Assembly: GCF_014633365.1 (NCBI RefSeq)
Contig: NC_068339.1
Span: 34,853,316-34,917,315, forward strand
Source: Diospyros lotus
Taxonomy: Eukaryota; Streptophyta; Magnoliopsida; Ericales; Ebenaceae
Length of the DNA: 64,000 bases
Direction: 5' to 3'
Below are positions 47,681 through 58,402 of this stretch, piece by piece (position 1 is the stretch's first letter; every line of letters begins with the position of its first letter). The notes under the pieces were generated by a model that was given only the letters and a program-made list of their open reading frames with translations, was not told where the DNA came from and ran no database searches. A program made the position numbers and the translations under genes.

Positions 47681-48832
47681 TGTTGTTGCCAAAAATACAA
47701 AAATTAAAATTTATGATGTGGGGTCCACTCGAGCTCGTTGTCAGATGAAGTTAGGTTGCCGTAAGAGAAGTTGCCTCAAGGGAGGTCGCCGCTAGGATGC
47801 TCACCGCAAGGATTTCTCCATAATCTCCTTTGCCACAAGGTCTTCACAAGGCTTCGCCATTAGCTCTTTTGCCACAAGGCTTTGCCACTAGCTCTTTTGC
47901 CACAAGCCTTCACCACTAGCTCTTTTACCACAAGGCTTCGCCACTAGCTCTTTTGCCACCAGGCTTTGCCACTGGCTCTTTCGCCACTAGCTCTTTTTCC
48001 ATAAGACTTTGCCACCACTAACTCTTTTGCCACAAGGCTTCGCCACTAACTCTTTCACCACGAGGCTTCGCCACTAGCTCTTTCGCCATAAAGTTTTTTT
48101 CCACAAGGTTTTACCTTCGCCACAAGGTCTCGCCGCAAGATTTTTCCTTCACCACAAGGTCTCGCCACAAGGTTTTTCCTTCGCCGTTAAGTCTCGCTGC
48201 AAGGTTTTTCCTTTGCCGCTAGGTCTCACCGCAAGGATTTAGTTTCGCCATAAGGATTTGGCCCTGTTGATGCTCAGAAAATTGGTTAGATGGCTCGTGG
48301 GAATCTTCCCTCGCGAAGAGCCTCCGATGCCAAAGTCAATCTCGGATCCCAATGGTTATTCATCAAAACAGTAAAGATGCATTCAAAGTGTCTAAATTTC
48401 ACCCAAATTGGAAGTCCTCTTCATTTTATTGTAGCTGGGTATTTATAGAGCACAACTCTCAAGGTTGGCTAGTGTTGACACGTGGCGGTTTCTGAATGGG
48501 GCCAATTTTAACGAAAGAAAAGAGGGGGTCGACTACCACGGATGGTGCCGCGAGGCCGCCCGCAACAGGTTGGTTTTTGCGGCCTGCACCTACTGGCTGC
48601 GAAGCTGGCTCTACAGCGAGGCAGCTTGCGGCAAGCGATCATGAGGTTGGCCCTTGCGGTTAGCTCGCGGGTAGCTCCTGCTGGTCGCGACGCTGACTCT
48701 ATCGTGAGGCTAGCCCTCGCGGCTAGCCTCTTGCCGCGAGGTTGGTCCTCGCGGATAACTTTTTTTAAAAGGGTTTTCTTTTATTTTTTAAAAGATCCCT
48801 CAGTTTTCTTACCAATTTTTCATGGCACAACA
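47681..48832 (-). mobile_element. LTR C2 (Tat-type), minus strand
   Basis: 1152 bp, complete LTR. Minus strand TGTTGTGCCATG to TTTTGGCAACAACA. TATA box at 48440-48447 (minus). It shows the normal order of the C LTR: GC-rich U3, TATA, R, then a U5 built of short repeats (47800-48240), and end. It is the reference for interpreting C1. Flanks do not match, so no target duplication. Confidence 0.82.
47800..48240 (-). repeat. Short degenerate repeats in the U5 of LTR C2
   Basis: About a dozen units of roughly 26-36 bp on the theme GGCTTCGCCACTAGCTC plus TTTTGCCACAA. Corresponding arrays in C1 lie at 60240-60680 and, inverted, at 61070-61440. Confidence 0.8.
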
Positions 48833-50333
48833 GGGGGTGAATTGGGTAATTTAAAAACTTGATAGAACTTGAAAAACTTTTTTTTATACAAATTGAGGTT
48901 TTAGTGATTTAAAATGTAAAGCATATGAAAACACACGAACTTATGTGAACCAAGTAAGGAATAATGAAATGCTTGGAAAGATAAATAGATTAAAGGACAC
49001 AAGTACATGAAAACACATGGATTTATAGTGGTTCAGTTTAACCCAAACCTAATCCTCTACCTTACCTCCTCACTAAGGATTTTGCAAATAATTCACTAAA
49101 ACCTCCTACTTAACCAAGTAGGCCCTTTAGTCCAAGACTAAGAAATTACGAACCTCTTGGTTATACAAGAAAGCCCTCTAGCACCTAGCTAGGATAATAC
49201 AACATCTTACTTGAAAAGTAAGCCCTCTAGCAATATAAGCTAGGAAAAATAAGAAAGATACAAAAGAGAGTTTCTAAGAGTATACACTCTTAGTTACAAT
49301 ATCTCTCAAAAAAGATACAAGCCTTGAAGTAAATAATTACAAATGAAGATTAGAGCATTGAAGAGATAAAAAAATGAAGCGCAGTTGATGCAGGTATAAA
49401 TGAGTGTAAATCTAAGCTCAATTCAATTCATTCTTGTCCATTAGTCTTCTCAAGATCTTCCATGACTTCTATTTATAAGCATCCCAAAAGATCTAAGAGA
49501 AAACTAGTCGTTTGTGGCCGTTGGAGGCTTTCTGCGAACAAATTTGTCGACATATAAGGTGGGTTAGTTATCAATTGCTAATTAAAAGAAAGACTTAATC
49601 GACAGAAACAAGGATTTAGTAGACATATGCAATTTATCTATTATGTTAGTCAACAAAGTGGAAAGCTTAGTCGACAAATTGAGGCCAATATAAATACATA
49701 CACACTGTTAGTCGACAAAAGCAAGGATGAGGACTTTGAAGATACAAAACATTACAACATATTTACATAAATGTCCTCATTTTCTTTAATTTATATTTTA
49801 CCTTCCATTTACTTTAATACATAAATGTAAATAAGAAAGTACCCCCCATTTGAATTTAATAAAAATATCTAAAAAATCAAAATCCACAACAAGAAGAAAG
49901 TAGAATTTTGGATTTAGTACAAACTCAAGATTTGGAAAATTTACCACTCTCAAAATACATACCTTCTATTTATTAAAAAATTCATTAAAAATCATTTTAA
50001 CAACAATGAATACTAGCTATCAAAATACCGGGAGATGGTTTTTCAAAATGAAAATATTTTCTTATATGTCTCTTTATAGAGCTCTAATCTTCCATACTTA
50101 GAAGCTAAACATCAAAATACACAATAGGATGATTTGAGCAATTTGGCTCAACAACATGGTCTTTTGCAAACCAATTTGAAAATCATTTAGGAGATTCTTT
50201 TAAATCTTAATACTTTTTTTTGCTAATATAGAAATCATTGATCATTTTGATTTTCATATTCTTGACAAATGACTTAGGGAATAAATTGATTTTGTTTTTC
50301 AACATCAAAACCAAACACAAGAGTAAAATATCA
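48833..50333 (-). mobile_element. LTR E4 (copia-type), minus strand, mosaic
   Basis: On the minus strand it starts near TGATATTTTACTC (50333) and breaks off at TTCACCCCC where LTR C2 begins. The first 180 bp match the start of E5. At 50151 it continues with the exact start of E1 (TGTTGAGCCAAATTGCTC), and 48850-49735 again matches E5. GTCGAC motifs lie near 49550-49715. Its end is lost. Confidence 0.72.
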
Positions 50334-51012
50334 ACCGTAAGGTTGAGATCCTTGTTCATGAATGCCCGTAGTGGCTAGTGTTCGCCTTACTTTTGGTTGA
50401 TATAACTGGCCGATGTCTTATGATGAGCTCGATTAGTGGAGAAATGAGTGGCTAGCTTGGATAAGTCGTGGATGGAGTTCGGCTCCAAGGATGAGAACCA
50501 CAACATGGTTGACTTCCTCAAGGTGCTAGGAAAGGATCGGCACATGATCGGGTCTAAGCTTTTGCTTATCAACATGGCGGCGTTGAATATGGTGAGATGG
50601 CCCTGAGGGTCGGTGGTGCTGTCATAAGGTTCCAAGGTGTAAGGGGCAAAAGCCGTCGGGTAAAAGAATGGCCATGATAAACTTAGAAAATGGGTGACTG
50701 TGGGAGTACAAGGACGCAGAAGGTGGGGGAATAGGGGTGTGGGTGGCTTAGTGGTGTTGGTGACGACTTCCTTCTGCATCGCAATCGACCCACTCTTTGG
50801 GTTGGTCGCACTATTAGTTTCGAGTCAATTCAGTAACTTGGTTTTGGAGTTATTGGACTGTCTGAAGAAGGACTTCTATGACAGCTGGGTTTTGCAGAAG
50901 ATGGTCGGCGTTATTCAGTTCTTGGGCGAGGGCGCTTCTAGTTCGCACCATGGTATGGTAACGAGGAGGTTGGTTTGAAAGGCTCTAGTGAAATTATGGG
51001 GTAGGTAAGTTT
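50334..51012 (-). pseudogene. Tat-type gag K, 5' part
   Basis: Minus strand. The best piece is 50387-50779: LEPYDSTTDPQGHLTIFNAA, then DPIMCRSFPSTLRKSTMLWF, SLEPNSIHDLSKLATHFSTN and KTSASYINQK. This is the Retrotrans_gag core of Tat elements (spacer, hydrophobic core with LWF, start of the LR..I.RF helix). The upstream leader is at 50780-51012. A frameshift lies at the end and the gene stops at LTR E4 (50333). Only the start of gag is present, so no pol can be assigned. Confidence 0.8.
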
Positions 51013-51038
51013 TACCGAGCCCCACGGTGGGTGCCAGA
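51013..51038 (-). other. Primer binding site region of K
   Basis: Minus strand TGGCACCCACCGTGGGGCTC, two bases after the LTR end GGAAGGAACA. This is the Tat-type site (usual TGGCGCC...GTGGGG). Confidence 0.7.
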
Positions 51039-51509
51039 TGTTCCTTCCTGACCAAAAGAAGACGATTGGAGGCAAGATCGCAACAGTAAGGCGTGGGCTC
51101 TAGCGACAGGTCCGTCCAAGGGGCAGCTAGCACCTGCAAGCACTCCGATGCTTAAGTGAGTAAGAGAGTAAGGAAAGGGTAGTGTATTAGTAGGTCAGAG
51201 GTTAGAACATACCTTGACCACCTGGGAACCTCCACCGGTGCCAGATAGTCAGTCTCATCACCTGCAAACGCACGATGCATATATGTAGGATGACGTCTCC
51301 TCCTCTTATATCAGCTATCTCTTTTTAGAGCCAAGGTATATTCTGACATCTAGCCTACTGATACACTGCCCTTTCCTTACTCTTTTACTCACTCGAGCGT
51401 CGGAGTGCTTGCAGATGCCAGTCACCCCCCGCACGAACCCGTCGCCGGAGCCCATGCCCGACCGTTGTGATCCCGCCTCCGATAATCCTCTTTTGGTCAG
51501 GAAGGAGCA
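51039..51509. repeat. Inverted pair of K LTR ends
   Basis: Arms 51039-51217 (minus orientation, attached to the K primer site) and 51331-51509 (plus orientation) are reverse complements with moderate divergence. The first begins TGTTCCTTCCTGACC and the second ends GGTCAGGAAGGAGCA. The 113-bp middle holds a TATA-like CTTATATCAG near 51306, about 25 bp before the second arm. So the arms look like R plus U5 in both orientations. Flank after it is CTAAT; no matching left flank. Confidence 0.75.
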
Positions 51510-52961
51510 CTAATGATAAAGGATGGTGAGTTGCATGCCATAATCCATGAGATGGATATAGTAAACATGTGGGTAGGTGTTAGTGGAACACTTATTGAAT
51601 GTGATGCACGTGATAGATTACATGGCTCAGAGGATCTATGGTCTATCACAAGCTTTGATTATGTTATCGGTCCTTTGACTGGAGATAACACAGTTATCTT
51701 GTGTGTCAGTGCCATGGATTTACCATTGCTAAAAACCATCTGGTTACCGGGTGGGAGATGTACTGTGTGGTCCCTGTGTAGTGGCACATGAAGGCAGATG
51801 ATTGCTAATAGGATCCATTGATCTCCATCGTGAGGTGAACATTCTATGCGATCAGTAGTGGTCTTGATTGTAGAAACCCCTGGGCAAGGTACACTTGATT
51901 GGAAAGTGTTCCAATGTTTACGAAAGAGTTTCGATGTGTCGTCTCAATCTCACCACACTAATTTTGGCATAGTCATCGAGTTAGTGAGTTTGATCAGTGC
52001 ATGACTCTCACTCGATTGGGATGATAACTGATGGAGGGATTATAATACACAGGAATCGAAAGCCCAAATAGGTTCTATTTTGAAGTAAGACTTCATTACT
52101 GGTAGGATCGCCCTTACATAATGCTAGTTGTCACTCAAGGTCTTTCGGGGTACTTTGAGGAGATGGAGAGATCCTCATTGTAGACCGAAAGTGTTTGGTC
52201 AACGTCAAGGTGGTTGACGTATCCTAATTGCTACTTAATAGTGAACCTAGAAGGTCACACGCATATCTAGGTGTGATGGTTGACTAAGTGATTAAGGCTG
52301 AAATTGTCATTAAAAGTTAATGACGTTACCGTTAAGAGTTAACGAATTGGGTTCATTGATCAAATTAATAAGGAGCAATCGTCAAAAGTTGACAAGCATG
52401 TCGTTAAGAGTTAATAGGGGCTTTAGTGTTATTATGAGATAATGAAAGTGCTATTAAGAGTTAATAGCGGACCTAGATGCAATTTTCTAGAAGTTTTAAA
52501 TAAGGGACAAAAACGGTCGACAGCCTTGGGAAGCTATTGACCGGTTTCAAGAGAAACGGTTTATAGCTCCTTACGAGCAGACGAAGGAAGGACAGAGTGC
52601 GTCCTCCTTGTCTTCTCCATGTTCCTAGCCTAATTTCCATGTCCCTTATCGGTTGTGGGTGGGTTTTGGGCGTCTATGGTTTTGGGTATTTGATATATAT
52701 AACCTAAAAGGGAGAAGAAATTAGAGAAGCCATTTGATTTGAACCTATATTTTCATTTAAGCCATACTCTCTCACTCTCTCTATCTAGTATAAAGAGAGA
52801 ATAGTAGGATTCACTATTTAACCAGAGCGTGGACTCGATAGGCCCTTCGTAGCTTCGGGGGATAGTTTTGGTCTAATTGAAAAGGAGTTCGGGGGCTGTG
52901 GCCAGCGGCTGTCGAACCACTCCAGAATTAGATATCTATATATCTCTTCTCTTCTCTAGTT
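51510..52961 (+). mobile_element. LTR D3 fragment (copia-type)
   Basis: Aligns with LTR D1 from 19226 onward (for example GAGATGGATATAGTAAACATG). The first ~330 bp of the LTR are missing where K abuts, and the end is cut by LTR G at 52961. The 92-codon frame at 51513-51791 is not a gene. Confidence 0.75.
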
Positions 52962-54164
52962 TGCAGCAAAGTGCACCCTAGGTCGTCTCTCACAAGGAGC
53001 CTCACCTTCTTCTACCAACAAGGAGAACCAATATAAACAACAGTTTGTTTAGGGGGGGGGTTTGACAGAAAACTAAGTAACAAAACAGAAAACACAAGGA
53101 TAGATGAAAATCAGTAAATGAAATGCAACCAGCTGTGTATTTGTCCCCTATGTGAAATCTTCCTCGTCCAACCTATAAATCTTGGTTTGTTAGATGTTTT
53201 AATCTCTGGATATCAAACTTAAAGCATCCCCAACAACTGTCCAAGGATTAGAATGATTGGAACAACAAAATGAATACAGAAATCTCTTATAAACAAAATG
53301 CAACCATTCACTCTCTATTCAACCCATCCAGAGCTATGCAAGAACAACCATTCAAGCACATTATATTCATTTCCGAGATGTTATACCAACCGGCTACAAC
53401 ACACTCTGTTCTCTTAAGCATTTAACAGAAAATGAATCCATGCAAATTCACACAAACCTGCCATGAACTCCATGCACTCGAAAGTCTGCTCAAACCAAAC
53501 CAAATGGAAATGAGTAAGATTAAAACAAACAAACCAGTTTTTGCAGCTCATCCGGGACTCAGATTCCACACGGGTTCAAGATACACAACCAGTTACAATA
53601 GCCCTAGCCTTCCATTACAGCAAGAAAGACAAAAATGAAGACAAAATGGAGAAAACAGAAAATTGCTAACAACAAGAAAAAAGGCCAGAATCTCCTCTCT
53701 TTTCTCCTCTCCTCTCCCCTTGGAAATAAGTGCTAAGAGGCCTTAAATACATGGCTAAGAAAGGAGGAGCTAGGAAGGCTAGGGTTGGGCCTAGCCCAAC
53801 AGAAAAGAGAAGAAACAAAAGAGAGATAAGTGAGCCCAAAATAGCAAAATCGAGCAGCCCAAATCTGCTCCTTGAAAGTGAGCCCAAGCTCCTTTGGATG
53901 AGTCCCACAATTGCCCAAGGCCGGCCTACCCTCATGAAGTCTGAAATGAGCCACTTCAAGTCTTTTCCAGCTGCTTCTCTAGCCCATCCAATATTCCCTA
54001 AAGCTAAGCAAGCTTGGATCCATAAAAGTAAGATAGAAAATAGTGTAAGGACGATTTGAAGTTTGATAAAATAGAAACCATGAAAGATCAGCAAAAATTA
54101 CTTCAAATGGCGTAATAAAACTGAGGTGAAATGCCAAAATATAGCATAAATATGCATGCTATCA
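52962..54164 (-). mobile_element. LTR G: 3' LTR of an Athila-type element
   Basis: 1203 bp. Minus strand TGATAGCATGC (54164) to CACTTTGCTGCA (52962). It follows a polypurine tract and carries GAGAGACGACCTAGG near its end, a segment resembling Athila LTRs. The 142-codon frame inside (53666-54094, minus) has hydrophobic runs but no family match and lies wholly within the LTR. Confidence 0.8.
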
Positions 54165-54176
54165 ACTCCCCCATAC
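54165..54176 (-). other. Polypurine tract of the Athila element
   Basis: Minus strand AGTATGGGGGAGT directly before the LTR start TGATAGC. Confidence 0.75.
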
Positions 54177-55477
54177 TTAGACTTTTGCACTCCTGGGCAA
54201 AACACTAGACTCTATGACTCAAGAATAAAAATGTGGAAAAACACAAATCAGATGCAAGGTAAGTCTTCGAGAATTCATCATTCAAAGTTCATCTTTCCTC
54301 TACTTCCAAGAAAACAAGTGGCATGGCAATTCATTCAATAAGACAAATCAAAAGTAGAAGCCTCTCACAGGACAAGTGAATGCTCAAAAATCTCTCAAGA
54401 GGTGGTGGTGACTGTTTCGCTCACATTCACCCAATCACAATTCCACTACCATAAGCTTGTTTATCTTCTCAATCTCCACTATCCATGTCACATGCATGCC
54501 ACAAATCAAAAGGACTTATTCAGGGTTGTAATGTGGGGAAGAAAGAAATGGAAAGACAACAATGAAGGAAAACATGCCTTAGGTCGAGAAAACACTTCAT
54601 GCAACTCCAAGATCAAGAGATAGAATTTCCAAGCATTATGAAAAGCATTGCATCTTTATTCGGTTGAGTGCGTTTTATGTTCTGTCTCAACTTTGCTTTC
54701 TTCTTTTTCTCATCAATTTTTTTTTTTTTTTTTGAAAGAGGTGAGTGTGTTTTATGCTCCTTCTCACCATTTTATCCTTTGCTTGCTTTTCTTTTTCTTT
54801 TTCATGGATGCAAATGGCCTTTGGCCTTATGACTTGCTTGATGAATTCAATCTCTCTCTCTAGAATGCACTTACTATTGCTCTTCCTAAGGTTGGAAGGT
54901 CCAAAAAGGTGTATGAAAATGAAGGGTAAGAATGATGGCTCTAGGTGGCAAGCGAAAGGGATTGATTGATTTTTTTTTTTTTTTGAATAACAAAATGGCC
55001 AAATGGGGACAAGAAAGAATGCCTTAATCATGTTTGAGTCATGCATGAACAAATATAGCCTCAACCAAGAATCAAAACAAGTTCTAGAGTGGAGATCATG
55101 ATAGGCGAATGCACACACAAGAAAGACAATAGGTTCAAAATCCTCACGGTTGTAGACTACCCAATCAATCTATCAAATCAAACTCATTGCCAAGTCACTT
55201 GAAATCAAGGAAGATAAGATTGAAGTTCTAATCATGCTAGATTCTTTTAGACTTAATTGCTTAACTTGCATTTCCACGCAAAACAGACTCAACTAGACCC
55301 AAGGAAAAAGATATATGAAAAGATAAAGAAAATGCTGCTAAAATAAGAATGCTGCCCCCCCCCCCCCCCCACACACACACACTTAGACTTTACATTGCCC
55401 TCAATGTAAATATGCAATTCCAATCAAGAATAGGACAAGTAAATGTAAAATATTAGGGAGAGAAACAGCCTGATGTA
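54177..55477 (-). other. 3' region of the Athila element, no gene recognised
   Basis: 1.3 kb between integrase and polypurine tract. Athila elements often carry an envelope-like frame here; none is recognisable. Long T runs (54718-54733, 54970-54984) and a C run followed by (AC)n (55365-55381) give spurious frames such as 54687-55118. Confidence 0.55.
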
Positions 55478-56158
55478 TCAAATGGAGGTGGCGTTAAGGA
55501 GATGCAGCTCCTCCACAATATGCTCCTGAAAGTTCTCGTAGAATGGCTTAAGCCGCTGCCCGTTCACTGTGAATTGCTTTGCATTGGACTCGTCCTTGAT
55601 TGTAACTGCACCAAAGGGAAAAACATGAATAACTATGAAAGGACCAGTCCAACGAGAACGTAACTTACCGGGCATCAACTTGAGACGGGAATTGTATAGC
55701 AGAACTTTCTGGCCAACTTCGAATGTCTTCCTCACAATAAGCTTGTCATGCACAGCCTTGGTCTTTTCCTTGTAGATGCGCGAGTTCTCATATGCGTCCA
55801 TCCTAATCTCCTCAAGCTTTTGAAGTTGGAGCTTTCTTTGGGACCCCGCTTGACTGATATCCATATTGCATTGCTTCACCGCCCAATATGCCTTATGCTC
55901 CACTTCCACCGGCAGGTGACACGCTTTTCCAAAAACCAACCTGTAGGGGGACATGCCGATGGGGGTTTTGTAGGCAGTGCGGTAGGCCCATAGCGCATCT
56001 TCTAATCTCTTGCTCCAGTCTTTCCTATTGGGCTGAACAGTCTTTTCCAAAATCAGCTTGATCTCCCTATTTGAGACTTCAGCTTGCCTATTAGTCTGTG
56101 GATGATAAGGAGTCGCCACTTTGTGTATTACCCCATACTTACGAAGTAGGGCGTCCAT
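55478..56158 (-). pseudogene. Athila-type integrase, C-terminal half
   Basis: A single 226-codon frame on the minus strand, the longest uninterrupted coding stretch in the window. It starts inside the catalytic core: [20 protein letters not shown], then the third acidic residue region ([17 protein letters not shown]), [20 protein letters not shown] and [16 protein letters not shown]. The GPY/F-type module follows ([12 protein letters not shown]), and it ends in the Athila hallmark VNGQRLKPF. No chromodomain, as expected. It is truncated at residue one: upstream (56159 and beyond) is unrelated chromovirus L sequence, so zinc finger and first core aspartates are missing. Well preserved, therefore fairly young, but incomplete. 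Confidence 0.9.
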
Positions 56159-56164
56159 CTTTCT

Positions 56165-56691
56165 ATTTCAAACCATATTTTAATTAATTTATGGTTATAT
56201 TTATTGATTATATTATGATTTACTTAGTCAGCAAGGAAAGAACATGAGCAACACCTGAGGATTGTCTTAAGGGCACTACAAGAATACCAACTTTACGCCA
56301 AGTTTTTCAAAATGCAAATCTTAGCTAACTCAGGTAACTTCTCTAGGTTATGTTATATCGAAAAACAGGTTAGCTATAAGTCCTTCAAAGGATGAGGAAA
56401 TAAAAAAATTTGAAGTAGCTTAAAACAATAATTAAGGTATGAAGTTTTATGGGTTTAGCAGGTTATTATAGAAAATGTTGGGAAAATTTTCTAACATTGC
56501 TTTGTTGTTTAGCCAATTAATGGAAAAAGGAGCCAAGTTTGATAAGGCATTATAACTTTAATGGATTGAAGAGAAAATTAACCTTTGCTCCTATTTTAGC
56601 ACTATCTTATGCAACAGGAGAATTCATGGTCTATACCGATGTTTTCAAAATTAGGCTAGGGGGTATCCTCATGCAAATGGAAGAATGATAT
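56165..56691 (+). pseudogene. Chromovirus L, RT end and RNase H start
   Basis: Plus strand remnant. Frames give HEQHLRIVLRALQEYQLYAK (RT after the catalytic box), then SFMGLAGYYRKCWENFLTL, then FAPILALSYATGEFMVYTDV and LGGILMQM of RNase H. Several stops and frameshifts. It begins near 56200 after a short AT-rich join with the Athila integrase and is cut at 56691 by element C1. Confidence 0.78.
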
Positions 56692-56994
56692 TGTTGTGCC
56701 ATCAAAAATGAAAAGGGAAAAAATTGAAAAATGTTTTAGCCGCGAGGGTCAGCCCCACAACAGGAAGGGGTGCGAGACGAAGCTGGCCGCAAGGGCCGGC
56801 TTGCGGCAAGGCTGGCCGCAAAGGCAACCTCGCAGCCAGGCTGGCCACAAGGCCAAGCCGCCTTAGCTCGCGACAGGTTGCCGCGAGCCTGCCATGCGGC
56901 CAGCTTCGTCTCGCACCCCTTCCTACCTTGGGGCTGGCCTTCGTGGCTAAAACATTTTTCAATTTTTTCCCTTTTCATTTTCGATGGCACAACA
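56692..56994. repeat. 303-bp imperfect palindrome at the left end of C1
   Basis: The outer ~100 bp on each side (56692-56792 and 56894-56994) are near-perfect reverse complements, both starting TGTTGTGCCATC. The GC-rich middle is less symmetric. They represent two LTR starts head to head. The right arm abuts the polypurine tract. Confidence 0.88.
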
Positions 56995-57010
56995 ATTGCC
57001 CCCTACTCTT
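56995..57010 (-). other. Polypurine tract of C1
   Basis: Minus strand AGTAGGGGGCAAT directly before TGTTGTGCC. Confidence 0.75.
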
Positions 57011-57169
57011 CTGTTTTGTCTTTAGACGAAATTTGAAGAGTAAAAATATTAGCCAAGGAGTTGGGTCTAGCACCTTGACTCAACCAAGTGTTTCAGAATG
57101 CCTAAAAAGATCTTACCTCGACCAGGGGCTGAAGTACCAAATTATCTTTGGGTAACCATACCCCTGATA

Positions 57170-58260
57170 GATAGAATTCACTATGGAATTCTTACCGGGT
57201 GTCCGAGCTTGCCGGGAGGCCTAGGCGCCGGATCAACTTAAGGAGTCGGGTCTAGCTCGGGAGCATAGCACCGAACCCAATCAATGGATCTCGACGAGCC
57301 TACGGGCATAGTCTCCGGAGCATCTGGCGATGCTATGATGGATTATAACACTCTGGCTATTATGTTCTCCATGTCTATCTTTCGGGGTTAGCCCATCTCA
57401 GGGAATCTGGGTTTGGCCAGTGATCCAGCACGGGATTTCTACCAGACATCTGAGTTTACAGGGAGACCTAGGCACCGGATCAACCTAGGAGTTGGGTCTA
57501 ACCAAAAAGGCATAGCACCGAACTCAAATGAGGGATCTGGGTGAGTCTGCGGGCATAGGCATCGGATGTTATGGTAATCCCGGGCCGACTCGTGGTCATA
57601 GGCACCAGATTGCCACTGAATGACTCAACTCTGATAAGCGGGGTCATGGCAGAGTTGTCATAGGGTTGTTGTCTTTCCATGCCTTCCTTGGGCCAGTCTA
57701 CCTCAGGGGATCTGGGTTTGGCCAGTGGCCCGGCACAGGATTCCTACCAGCCATCCGAGTTTGCCGGGAGACCTAGGCACCAGATCAACCAAGGAGTCGG
57801 GTTTAGCCAAAAAGGCATAGCACCGAACTCAAACGAGGGATCTGGGTGATTCTACGGGCATAGGCATCGGATCCTCTAGTGATCCCGGGCCAGCTCGTGG
57901 TCATCGGCACCTGATTGCCACTAGAAGACTTGACCTTCGGGAGCGGTCTTATGTTGGAGCTATCAGGTGATCACTTCTTTTTCGCCTTCCTAAGGCCAGT
58001 CTACCTCAAGGAATCTGGGTTTAGCCAGTGGTCCAGCACGGGATTCCTACCAGACATCCGAGTTTGCTTGGAGACCTAGGCGCCAGATCAACCAAGGAGT
58101 CGGGTCTAGCCAAAAAGGTATAGCACCGAACTCAAACGAGGGATCTGGGTGAGTCTGCGGGCATAGGCGTTGAATGTTCTGGTAATCTCGGGCCATCCTA
58201 TGGTCATCGGCACCAGATTACAGCTAGGTGACTTGACCTATTGGAAACGAGTTGTGCTTG
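57170..58260 (-). repeat. ~303-bp tandem array in the C1 3' untranslated region
   Basis: Four units, recognised by TAGCACCGAAC near 57267, 57514, 57819 and 58122 and by TTCCTACCAGACATCCGAG-type blocks. Spacing is about 246, 305 and 303 bp; the first unit is shorter and more diverged. Located between the integrase remnant and the polypurine tract. Tat/Ogre elements are known for variable tandem repeats here. Confidence 0.88.
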
Positions 58261-58402
58261 AGTCACCATACTTGCAAGACACGTACAAATAATCTAGGCT
58301 CCTACAGATTTTACGTGGTTCGGCTTATAGTTTTTCCTACTCCACGGGAATACATGGGATAAATTCTTTTATTTATCGGGAGATGTTATTACAATGGAAG
58401 AT

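Noticed and set aside
53666..54094. 142-codon hydrophobic frame on the minus strand
   Set aside because: Entirely within LTR G; considered as an envelope-like gene but it is on the wrong side of the polypurine tract.
54687..55118. 143-codon frame on the minus strand as an Athila envelope-like gene
   Set aside because: Built around T-rich runs read as lysine/phenylalanine, no signal peptide or coherent membrane pattern, no similarity I recognise.
55365..55386. C run followed by AC repeat as a functional site
   Set aside because: Simple sequence with no context; may also be a sequencing-length artefact.
56692..56994. Independent MITE (303-bp palindrome)
   Set aside because: The bases flanking its right end do not repeat the left flank GATAT; that flank is found instead at 61549, so the palindrome is part of C1.
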